A stretch of DNA of 64,000 nt, taken from positions 1 to 64,000 of the forward strand of contig CAVURD010000034.1 of NCBI GenBank assembly GCA_963743785.1. The letters run 5' to 3'. The notes beneath the pieces were generated by a model that saw nothing but the letters and a program-made list of their open reading frames with translations, made no database searches and was not told the DNA's origin. Positions 1-8,917 of this stretch are shown here, piece by piece; the stretch's first letter is position 1; every line of letters begins with the position of its first letter. Position numbers and translations under genes: made by a program. The DNA is from Bog-473 sp963743785. GTDB lineage: Bacteria; Actinomycetota; Acidimicrobiia; Acidimicrobiales; RAAP-2.

Positions 1-159
1 TCACACTCCCGCTGTCCCGTCGTTCTCGTCTGTTCCCGCCGGCGTGGCCGACTCCGCGGTCAGTCCCACCGAGGCTTAGGGGCCATTGTCCGTCTGGTCC
101 TCCCATGAAGATCCCCATCGACCGGCCGAGCGCGATCCCTCGCCCGGTACCATCGGTCC

Positions 160-600
160 ATGCCACTCACTGGTGAATACGAGCCCAGCCCCCAGCAATG
201 GGTGAGAGACCAGGTCGACCTGTATGAAAGTTCGGGCGGCCTCGAAGGAACGACCCTGCGTGACCTGCCGGTCGTGATCGTGACCAACCGGGGGGTCAAA
301 TCCGGCAAGCTCCACAAGACGCCCGTCATGCGCGTGGAGCACGAGGGTCGCTACGCCGTGGTGGCCTCCAAGGGAGGGGCGCCAAGCCATCCGGTCTGGT
401 ACTACAACCTGGTCGCCAATCCCGACACCGAGCTGCAGGACGGCCCCGTCAAGACCGACATGACGGCGCGCCTGATCAGCGGGGATGAGAAGGCCACATG
501 GTGGGAGCGTGCCGTGGCCGCCTATCCGGACTACGCCGATTACCAGAAGAGGACGACGCGAGAGATCCCCGTCTTTCTGCTTGAGCCTTCGCAATCCTGA
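160..600 (+). CDS. Deazaflavin (F420)-dependent nitroreductase family protein
   Basis: This 146-residue protein resembles the small split-beta-barrel Ddn/DUF385 family, which use F420H2 to reduce quinones or nitro compounds. The family pattern is visible as TNRGVKSGKLHKTPVM (about residues 43-58), then ASKGGAPSHPVWYYNL (about 71-86) and ANPDTEL. These elements usually form the deazaflavin site. The length fits the family, and no signal peptide or membrane segment is seen. The ATG lacks a clear Shine-Dalgarno sequence. The gene stands alone 84 bp before the helicase. The physiological substrate cannot be read from sequence. Confidence 0.85.
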   Translation: MPLTGEYEPSPQQWVRDQVDLYESSGGLEGTTLRDLPVVIVTNRGVKSGKLHKTPVMRVEHEGRYAVVASKGGAPSHPVWYYNLVANPDTELQDGPVKTDMTARLISGDEKATWWERAVAAYPDYADYQKRTTREIPVFLLEPSQS

Positions 601-684
601 CGGACTGATTCCAGCGCGGGTCGAGCCACGACCGACCAGAGCACGACGGAGGCCCACGGAGACATCCAATCGCTACCCTGCACC

Positions 685-3679
685 ATGATTTCGAAAGCGG
701 CTGGCCAGCTGGGCCGGGGCGTGGTGGTGCTCCCGGGCCACGAGCCGCCCGAGGCCTGGGCGTCCTGCCCTCGAGTGCTGATCGGGGACGCCTCGCTGAG
801 CGACCCGGGACCTGCGGCGGAGGACCTCCATCGGTACTGGATCGACCGCCGACCCGTCGTGGTGGTGCTCGAGCTCGACCCCACCGCGCTGCGGGCTCCG
901 GAGCGATGCGACCGCCCGGTTTACGAACTCGGACCGGACTTCGAGTTCAGCCGTGAGCGCCTGCAGTTCCTGGTCTGGGCCAACAACTACGACGCCCGAG
1001 GAGGAGAGCCCGTTTGGTGGCACGGTCGCAAGGCGGCGCGCCAGTTCGCCCACGACGGCGTGGTCGAAGGTGGTCCGGCCGACGTCACTCTCGCCGACGG
1101 CTCACCCCTGTTCATCGATGGGGGGCCGCCCCATCCACCTTCACTCTGCTCAGCGACCCCCTCAGGCGACCGCTCGGCCAATCCTCCAGCGATCGGCGTC
1201 GTCCACCGGTGGAACGCCGAAGCGGGTCTGCTCGAGCCGGCCGGGCACGCGCCGCCGTCATCGGAGTTGGCACCGGACCAATTGGCCGCCGTCGGCCACC
1301 GCACCGGGGCGGCCCGGGTCATCGCTCCGGCGGGCTCGGGCAAGACCCGGGTCCTCACCGAGCGACTTCGTCACCTGATCGTCGACCGGCGGGTGCATCC
1401 GAGCACGATCACGGCGCTGGCCTACAACAACAAGGCGGCCGCAGACCTGAGGCTGCGTTGCGAGGACATTCCCGGTGCACCCGCCCTCAATATCCGCACC
1501 CTGAACAGCCTCGGGTTCTGGATCTGCAACGAATTCGGTCCGGCCGGCCAACGACGGGTGCTGGAGGAGGGCGCCGTGCGAGACCTGCTGCAGCGCCACA
1601 TCGAAATCCGCCGGCAGTCCAATACGGACACCGTGGCTCCCTACCTCGAGGCTCTCTCGGCCATCCGCCTCGGACTGACCGCGCCGTCCGTGGTGGAAGA
1701 AGCCATTCCCGACGCGGTGGGCATCGCCGAAGGGTTCGCCGCCTACCGTTCGGCCTTGGCGGACCTCGGTGCCGTCGATTTCGACGAGCAGATCTACCAA
1801 GCGATCGGGATCCTCCTGACCGATGCCGCCGCCCGGGTGCGGGCCCAGTCCAGCTGTCGCCACCTGCTGGTGGACGAGTTCCAGGACCTCAACCCGGCTC
1901 ATCTGCTGCTCATCCGGCTGCTGGCCGCCCCGGCGTACGACTGCTTCGGGGTGGGCGATGACGACCAGGTCATCTACGGCTACGCGGGGGCGACCCCCGA
2001 GTTTCTGATCGAGTTCCCTCGCTATTTCCCCGGTGCCTCCGGTCACGCCTTGACAGTGAATTACCGATGCCCGCCCGGCCTCATCGACGCGGCGCGCCAC
2101 GTGCTCTCGTACAACGAGCGCCGTCTCGACAAAGAGATCCACGCTCCCGCCGGCCGTATCGACGATCTGGCCCAACTCGCCAGCTTCGAGGGGCCACAGA
2201 AGGGTTCCGGTCCGGTCGCAGTGTTGAAGACTTCGGCCGACGGGCTGGCCGGCCTGGCCGTAGGCGCCATTTCGGCCTGGCGCTCGGGCGGCGTCGACCC
2301 CGGCGATATCGCCGTCCTGACCCGGGTCAACTCGGCCCTGTTGCCGGTGCAGGTGGCCTGCATGGAAGCCGGGGTGCCCTGCACCACTCCCCTCTCCCCC
2401 AGCGTGCTGCAACGCACCGGCATCCGCACCGCCTTCGCCTACCTGCGCATCGGATCCGATCCGGGCCGCATCAAGCGGGAGGACGTCCACGAGACGATCC
2501 GCCGCCCCTCCCGGGGCATCGCTCCCAAGGTCGTCGACATGCTCACCGGCCGACCCACCACCTCGATCAACGACATACGACGACTGGCCGGCCGCCTCTC
2601 GGGCCGCGACGTGCCGAAACTCGAGGCCTACGCCGACGACCTGGAGACCGTCGCCGGGGCCTGCGACCGTTCGGCGGCGGCGGCCCTCAAGACCATCCGG
2701 CTCAAGATCGGGCTGGGCGACACCATGGACATCCTCGACGCCTCACGGGCCCAGGCCGATCGCTCGACCCATGCCGATGACCTGGCCGCGCTGGAGTCGG
2801 TGGCCACCCTCCATCGCGACGCCACGACCTTCGAAGCCTGGATGCGAGACGTGCTGTCCCGGACCCCCGCCGACGGGCCCTCGGTGCTGCTGTCGACCGT
2901 GCACCGGATCAAGGGGCGCGAGTGGGGCCACGTCATCATCTTCAACGTGTCACGCGGGCTGCTTCCCCCACCGGCTGAGTGACGACGAGGAGGGCGAGCG
3001 CCGGGTCTTCCACGTCGCCCTGACCCGAGCCCGGAGTCAGGTCGTCATTCTGGCCGACGACGAGGCACCGTCGATCTTCCTCGACGAACTGGACGGCACT
3101 CGCACCCGGCCGGCCGCACTGCGAGCGGCCGACACCGGACGCGGCTGGCGCGCCGACGACGCAACTCGTGCGAACAGTCCCGCGCCGAGTCCCCGACGGG
3201 GCCGTCGGAGCACGGGACCGGCAACACGTGGCCGAGAGGCCAAGGTGTTTTCCGAAGTCCGGCTCCCCACTGCAGAGGCGGTGGTGGGACTGATGGTGGA
3301 GTATCGAGGCAGCGTCGGCACCGTTGTCGAGGTCGATTCCTCGGTGGCCGTCCTGTCCCTCGGATCCGTCACCCTCAAGGTGGCACTCGGTTCCGATGTC
3401 CGGGTGGAGGGCCAGAGCGTCACGTTGGTCGGTCGTCCGGCATCCGGGCCCACCGTGGCCGAGGAGGCACTGCGCACCTGGCGCTCGGCCATGGCCAGCC
3501 AAGATGCAGTCCCCGCCTATGTCATCTTGAAGGACGCCGAGCTCGTCGGGATTGCCGAGCGAGACCCGCGGACCCTGGCCCAGCTGGCCGCCTGCCGAGG
3601 GATGGGCCCGGTCCGCCTCGAGCGCTGGGGCGACGAGATCCTCGCCGCTCTCGATGGCGCCCGCGCCGATGAGCGGTAA
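685..3679 (+). pseudogene. UvrD/PcrA-like superfamily I helicase with C-terminal HRDC domain, frameshifted
   Basis: An ATP-dependent DNA helicase split between two reading frames. The first frame (to 2982) has an unassigned N-terminal part of about 190 residues, Walker A APAGSGKT near residue 213, motif II LLVDEFQDLNP near 395, GDDDQVIYGY near 424, VNYRCP near 457 and the start of motif V (STVHRIKGREWGHVI). It stops just after FNVSRGLLP. The next frame carries on with HRLSDDEEGERRVFHVALTRARSQVVI (motif VI, shown in two parts here: HRLSDDEEGERR and VFHVALTRARSQVVI) and ends in an HRDC-like domain encoded at about 3460-3670. Removing one C from the C5 run at 2965-2969 restores the frame. No other defect is seen, so a sequencing error is as likely as a real mutation. 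Confidence 0.85.
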
Positions 3680-3846
3680 GACGCGATGATCTCGTCGTCA
3701 TCTGAAGCCCGCAATTGGCAATGGTCGCCGAACAGCCGTCGGAGAACGACGGGCATGGCAGCGACGAATATTTTCCAACGACTGTTCGGCCGATTTGGGA
3801 CGGAATTTGGGACGGAAAGGGGACAGCGGTACTCCACGATCTCACC

Positions 3847-6678
3847 ATGCTCAAGATGCCTTGTGTCCCAAGCCACAACGGAAACGCACATCACCCCCGC
3901 TTTGCTGCTGTTCGCCGCCCGCTCGCATCGGCGCTGGCCGTGCTTATTCTCGGCGCTCTCGGCAGCGTAGGACTCGAACAGTCGGCCACTGCCGCGACGG
4001 TGTCGTGCAGTACGCCGAATCTCATCTCGGCCATTGCGACGGCGAACGGCACGCCGGGCGGCGGCACTCTGGTCCTGGCGCCCGGGTGCGTCTACTCGCT
4101 GGAGAGCGCCAACAACACGACCGAGGGGGGAACCGGCCTCCCGGTGATCACCGGGAACGTCGTGATCCAGGGCTCGGGGGCCACCATCGCCCGGTCAACC
4201 GCCACCGGCGTGCCGGCCTTCCGCATCTTCGACGTCGCCGATGGTGGCATCCTCACGTTGAACTCGCTGACGCTCAGCAACGGCCTGGCCAACAACGGCC
4301 AACAGGGTGGTGGCGCCATCTTCAACCACGGCACCTTGACCGTTACGGCCGGGACGTTCACCAACAACTCGTCGCCCGCCGCCACCGGCACCTCGGGTGG
4401 GGCGATCGACAGCACCGGGACGCTGAGCGTGAACACCAGCACCTTCAGCGGGAACTCGGCCCAAGAGGGCGGCGGCATCATGAACCAGAGCACCGCCACC
4501 GTCACCAACAGCACCTTCGCCGGCAATAACGCCACGGACTTCGGCGGCGGGGCGTTGGTCAACACGGCCGGTACCGCGACCGTGGCCGGGGACACCTTCG
4601 TCGGCAATACCGGCCCGGGCGGTGGAGCCCTCGACAACGACGCCACCCTCAACATCACCAACAGCACCTTTACCAACAACACCGCGGGCACCAACGGCGG
4701 CGGGGCGGTCGTGAACTTCGGCACCACCACGGTGAATCAATCGACCTTCTCGGGCAACACCGCGCCCTTTGGGGCCAATCTCTACAACTTCACCGGGTTC
4801 GCGCTCTCCATGAGCATGGACATCGTCGCCGGTGGTCTGACCGGGACCAACTGTGGTGGCGGGGCCGCCATCACCGACCTGGGCTACAACATCGACGACG
4901 GGACCTCGTGCGGCTTTTCGGCCGCCAACCACTCCCTTTCCAGCACCGACCCCGGGCTCGACGCCCTGGCCTGGAACGGTGGGTCGACCGAGACCATGGC
5001 CCTGCCCGCCGGCAGCCCCGCCGTAGACGCCATCCCCCCCGCCACACCCGGCTGCCCCGGCAGCACCGACCAGCGGGGCATCGCCCGCCCCCAGGGCACT
5101 GGCTGCGACATCGGGGCCTATGAGCTGGCCGTGGCTTCCGGTGACACGCAGCCCCCGAGCGTACCGACCGGCCTGGCCACCACCTCAGTTGCGTCGGGTT
5201 CGGTCAGCCTCAGTTGGAACGCCTCCAGCGACAATGTCGGGGTGACCGGCTACACCGTCTATCGCAACGGAACGCTCTACGGCACCACTGGGAGTGGCGC
5301 CACGACGTACACCGATGCCACGGTGGCCCCGTCGACGAGCTACTCCTACACCGTCGACGCCTTCGATGCCGCCGGCAATCACTCGGCCCAGTCGTCGTCG
5401 CTCGCCGTGACGACGCCGGCGGGACTGCCCCTGAACCCCTACAGCCCCGTCACTCCCGTCCGTATCTGTGACACCAGAGCGGGAAACCCATCCATGCTCA
5501 ACACGTTTCCCTCAAACCAGTGCAACGGCCTTACTCTTGCGGCCGGGAGCACGAGAACCATAAACGTGGCGAATGCGGACAATGGGGGGATCGGTTCATT
5601 CGGTGTGCCGGCCGATGCCACCGCTGTGGTGCTCAATGTCACGGTGGTCAACCCGATTGCGCAGGGGTACGTCACCGCCTATCCGGCCGGAGGGGCCCAG
5701 CCCTTTGCCTCCAATATCAACTATGTGGCAGGTGAAGTGGTTCCCAATCTGGTCGAAGTGGGCGTCGGAGCCCTCGGGGACGTCTCCTTGTTCTCTTCGG
5801 CTGGAACTGATGTTGTGGTGGACGTTGAGGGCTACACGGCCTCGACCGCCGCTGGTGGTAGTGGCGCTGGGCTCTATGACCCCTTGTCCTCTCCCGTCCG
5901 CATCTGTGACACCAGGGCTGGCAACCCTTCGGGCCTTTCGGCCCCCAACAATCAGTGCAATGGGGCCACGGTGGCGGCCAACGGCACTCTTCCGGTCAAG
6001 GTGGCCAATATGAACGGCATTCCGGCTGGAGCGACAGCCGCCGTCTTGAACGTGACGGATGTGAACCCGCAGGCCCAGGGCTTTCTCACCGTCTTCCCCC
6101 AAGGTTCAGCCCGGCCCTTGGCCTCCAACGTGAACTACACAGCAGGTCAAACCACCTCCAACCGGGTCATCGTCCCTCTCTCGGTCGGTGGGCCAAATGC
6201 CGGTGAGATCTCGGTGTTCAGTGCGGCTCGGGCCGATGTGGTGGTCGATGTGGCGGGTTACTACACCGCGGCGGGCGGAGCCGGCTCCCTGTTCAGCGCC
6301 GAGCCCGCCCCGGTACGCATCTGTGACACACGATCAGGCAATCCCTCGATGCTCAGCGGAAGTAATGCCCAATGCAACGGGCTGAGTCTCGGGACGGGCG
6401 GGACCCGCACGGTACAGGTCAGCGGGTTGGCCGGAGTGCCAAGCGGTGCGACCGCAGTGGCGATCAATCTGACCGGGGTTTCCCCGTCAGCTCAGACCTT
6501 CCTCACCGTCTACCCCAACGCGCTGCCGAATCCTCTGGTCTCTGACCTGAATGAGGGGCCCGGTGACGTCAGGGCCAATATGGTCGTCGCCACTCTGAGT
6601 TCAAGCGGCACCTTTACGATCTACAACGCCGCGGGGAGTATGGACGTCGTGGTCGATGTGCTCGGGTGGTATTCGTAG
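3847..6678 (+). CDS. Large secreted parallel beta-helix protein with FN3 domain and three C-terminal repeats
   Basis: A protein of about 943 residues, probably exported and displayed at the cell surface. The ATG at 3847 is preferred over an in-frame ATG at 3715 because a signal peptide follows it: basic RRP, the core LASALAVLILGALGSVG, and a likely cut after SATAA. Residues of about 55-425 are a Gly/Thr/Asn-rich repetitive right-handed beta-helix (recurring NSTF.GN). Residues of about 440-530 are a fibronectin type III module (PPSVPTGL, SVSLSWNAS, GYTVYRNG). Three homologous repeats of about 135 residues follow, each opening with PVRICDTR and closing with a DVVVDV.G(Y/W) strand; they start near 5440, 5875 and 6290. 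No catalytic motif is recognised. Adhesion or matrix binding is inferred. Confidence 0.85.
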   Translation: MLKMPCVPSHNGNAHHPRFAAVRRPLASALAVLILGALGSVGLEQSATAATVSCSTPNLISAIATANGTPGGGTLVLAPGCVYSLESANNTTEGGTGLPVITGNVVIQGSGATIARSTATGVPAFRIFDVADGGILTLNSLTLSNGLANNGQQGGGAIFNHGTLTVTAGTFTNNSSPAATGTSGGAIDSTGTLSVNTSTFSGNSAQEGGGIMNQSTATVTNSTFAGNNATDFGGGALVNTAGTATVAGDTFVGNTGPGGGALDNDATLNITNSTFTNNTAGTNGGGAVVNFGTTTVNQSTFSGNTAPFGANLYNFTGFALSMSMDIVAGGLTGTNCGGGAAITDLGYNIDDGTSCGFSAANHSLSSTDPGLDALAWNGGSTETMALPAGSPAVDAIPPATPGCPGSTDQRGIARPQGTGCDIGAYELAVASGDTQPPSVPTGLATTSVASGSVSLSWNASSDNVGVTGYTVYRNGTLYGTTGSGATTYTDATVAPSTSYSYTVDAFDAAGNHSAQSSSLAVTTPAGLPLNPYSPVTPVRICDTRAGNPSMLNTFPSNQCNGLTLAAGSTRTINVANADNGGIGSFGVPADATAVVLNVTVVNPIAQGYVTAYPAGGAQPFASNINYVAGEVVPNLVEVGVGALGDVSLFSSAGTDVVVDVEGYTASTAAGGSGAGLYDPLSSPVRICDTRAGNPSGLSAPNNQCNGATVAANGTLPVKVANMNGIPAGATAAVLNVTDVNPQAQGFLTVFPQGSARPLASNVNYTAGQTTSNRVIVPLSVGGPNAGEISVFSAARADVVVDVAGYYTAAGGAGSLFSAEPAPVRICDTRSGNPSMLSGSNAQCNGLSLGTGGTRTVQVSGLAGVPSGATAVAINLTGVSPSAQTFLTVYPNALPNPLVSDLNEGPGDVRANMVVATLSSSGTFTIYNAAGSMDVVVDVLGWYS

Positions 6679-7266
6679 TCGTCGGATCGAGACACTGGCA
6701 GCGGCCCTGTCCCCCGCCATCCGAGGAACAGAGGCGAGGTCATGACCAGAGCGACCTGCAAATGTGCCTCGGTAAATGGCCGGGGTCCTTCAGAGTCTTT
6801 GACATCGAGTCGGCATGGGCGGCAGCACAGGACCAAGAACATCGCGTGTCCATCCAAGAATTGGTTGAGTAGGTCAACGTCTTGCTGTCGAGCTGGCCAA
6901 GGCCTGAGAGCATCCTGAGGTGATCGTCGAGGAGCACGGCGCCACGGTCCAGCTGGCGCACCCGCTGGGGAAGAATTGGAGCCACGCGCGGGTAGAGATG
7001 CCACCAACCCTACGGGGATTGACTCTGACCCTCGTACAGGTCCGGCGGCACCTGGCCGCTTCGGAGTCAGAGTGAATCCCCGCCATCCATTGGCCACCGT
7101 TCGGGCCGAAAACACGTATTCGATCCACGGCAGCGTCGATCAGCTCTACGCAGTCGAGAAGGTGGCATCGAGACTGTTCGCTGACGAGGTCGGTGCCGGC
7201 GCACGGTCTACGCGAATAGTCGGCCAGGGTGGACACTGCGTGGAGCCGATGGGAGCTAGGGCATTG
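6679..7266. other. 588-bp stretch without a supported gene
   Basis: Only short, mutually overlapping open frames occur here. One forward frame near 6919-7020 reads IVEEHGATVQLAHPLGKNW, which faintly recalls the N-terminal region of IS110-type transposases. It is too short and isolated to call. The stretch may be decayed mobile DNA between two export-related genes. Confidence 0.4.
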
Positions 7267-8796
7267 CTAGCGGCATTGCCGGATTACGGGAAGACCCTCT
7301 GAGCGATAGACGCGGTATGGGCCGGCCGCGAACACACTCAGCCGGTCGGCATGAATCGACTGGACAAGCCCCGGGCTGAACAGCGGCAAGTGATAGCTGA
7401 TCAGGCCGGTGAAGGCGTAACACTCGCGCTGGGCCGGCTGCACCCGGTCGCCGTTGACCACGAGCCGTGCGCCGGTTTCGAGGGCCTGCTTGTTCGCCAC
7501 GCTCTGGGAGATGCCGTATCGGGCCGACGAGACCACCTGGACCGCGACAAAGGCCAGAAGGGTGACGACGCCTATCTGCACCGCTCGCCTGCCGGACACA
7601 CTTCGCAGGCCGTAGATGAGGACCGCCAACAGGAGCAGCAGACCGCCCATTGAATAGCGTGAGACGAACGCCGCCTCGGAGACACCCAACTTGACCCGCC
7701 CGATCGCAGCACCGGCATCGAACAGCAACCCGAATCCCATGAGCGCCAGGGGGAGGACGGTGATCCGCTCCCCACGCAGACGAACACATCGGGCGACCAC
7801 GTACGCCGCCGCTAAGAGAACGAGGGCCCCGATGACCTCGCTGCCCCACGGTGTCTTTGGGTCAGTGTTGATAGGTATGGCGTTCCCGACGGTGGCCAGA
7901 ATGACCTGCACGGTCAAGATCGGGTGGTTGAGGGCGTAACCCGGCGACACGCTGGCGACATTGAGGCCAAAGAGCGTTTTGGGGAACATACCGTCCGGCG
8001 AGGGAGGGGCCGAGAGATAGCCCACGAAGTAGATGGCCGTGGTGACAACCGCACCCAAGAACCACAGCCAGATGACCCGGGCGTCGTTGCGGACCCACAG
8101 CAGACAAAGGAGTCCGATGGGCCAGAGAAGCAGCCCCTGGAAACTGGAATAGGACGCCGCGACTGCGAGGACTCCGCCCAGGATCACGAACACCGGCCTG
8201 GGTGGGGCGATGAGCAGCAGGTAGAGCATGCCCATGAAGAAAGCAAGGATCAGATACCAGGCCAGTTGGAAGGCCCATAGGGCATTTTGCCAGTCGACCA
8301 GGCTGAACCAGATGAGGCCCGCGGGAAGGACGGTGAGCGCGGAGAGGGGGCGGACTAGGTACGCGCGAAGGAGCACCAGAAACAGCGCGAAGGTACCGCA
8401 GAAGGTGACGGCGCTGAGCAACATCACCGCTTGGGCGTTCTCGTGGGTGGCGACGCCGACGGCCACAAACACCAGATTCGGCACCAGCATACGGTTCTCG
8501 TTGTGCTGGGCCCAGAGAGCGCCCCAGGGAAGGTGACCGTGGAGGCCGGCCTGCACAAGCGGGACGACCGTCCAGTCGTCGGTGGAGAGCTGGTTGATGG
8601 AGTAGTGGAGCACGAACGCCACATAGACCCCGGCCAGGAGGATGAACGATGCAGCGACACCGTACCAACGCCACGGCGGCGGGCTGGGTACCTCCGGATC
8701 GGCAATCTGCGGCTGAGTGATCACAACGACGAATTGGCTTGCTACGAACAGTGTCGTCGTTGCTGTATCGCTGCACCCATGAAGGCGGACGTCCAC
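7267..8796 (-). CDS. Polytopic membrane protein, possible GT-C-type glycosyltransferase
   Basis: About 509 residues from the GTG at 8796, with roughly ten hydrophobic segments spread from residue 45 to 430. The first exterior loop holds STDDW followed by a long soluble stretch (HLPWGALWAQHNENRMLVPN), an arrangement seen in GT-C lipid-linked sugar transferases, but no signature identifies a family. The C-terminal 90 residues look extracytoplasmic and contain paired cysteines. The start is uncertain; a GTG just before ITQPQIADPEV would remove a poorly membrane-like leader. It ends convergently with nothing recognisable and faces the secreted hydrolase gene across a 121-bp divergent spacer. Confidence 0.7.
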   Translation of the reverse strand: MDVRLHGCSDTATTTLFVASQFVVVITQPQIADPEVPSPPPWRWYGVAASFILLAGVYVAFVLHYSINQLSTDDWTVVPLVQAGLHGHLPWGALWAQHNENRMLVPNLVFVAVGVATHENAQAVMLLSAVTFCGTFALFLVLLRAYLVRPLSALTVLPAGLIWFSLVDWQNALWAFQLAWYLILAFFMGMLYLLLIAPPRPVFVILGGVLAVAASYSSFQGLLLWPIGLLCLLWVRNDARVIWLWFLGAVVTTAIYFVGYLSAPPSPDGMFPKTLFGLNVASVSPGYALNHPILTVQVILATVGNAIPINTDPKTPWGSEVIGALVLLAAAYVVARCVRLRGERITVLPLALMGFGLLFDAGAAIGRVKLGVSEAAFVSRYSMGGLLLLLAVLIYGLRSVSGRRAVQIGVVTLLAFVAVQVVSSARYGISQSVANKQALETGARLVVNGDRVQPAQRECYAFTGLISYHLPLFSPGLVQSIHADRLSVFAAGPYRVYRSEGLPVIRQCR

Positions 8797-8917
8797 GTCA
8801 TTGACGCGACCACGTAACGACCGATCGACAGGTTGACGCGAGATCGAACACCTCCCGCCTTGTATAACACTCGCCAGGACGTGACGGGGACCCCGGACGA
8901 GGGCTACGGTACCGCCT

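Noticed and set aside
1..159. Gene end at the left edge
   Set aside because: No frame has recognisable coding content in the first 159 bases. The reverse frames here are shadows of the nitroreductase.
6919..7020. IS110-like transposase fragment
   Set aside because: Only about 20 residues resemble the family, in a short frame with no inverted repeats or second motif.
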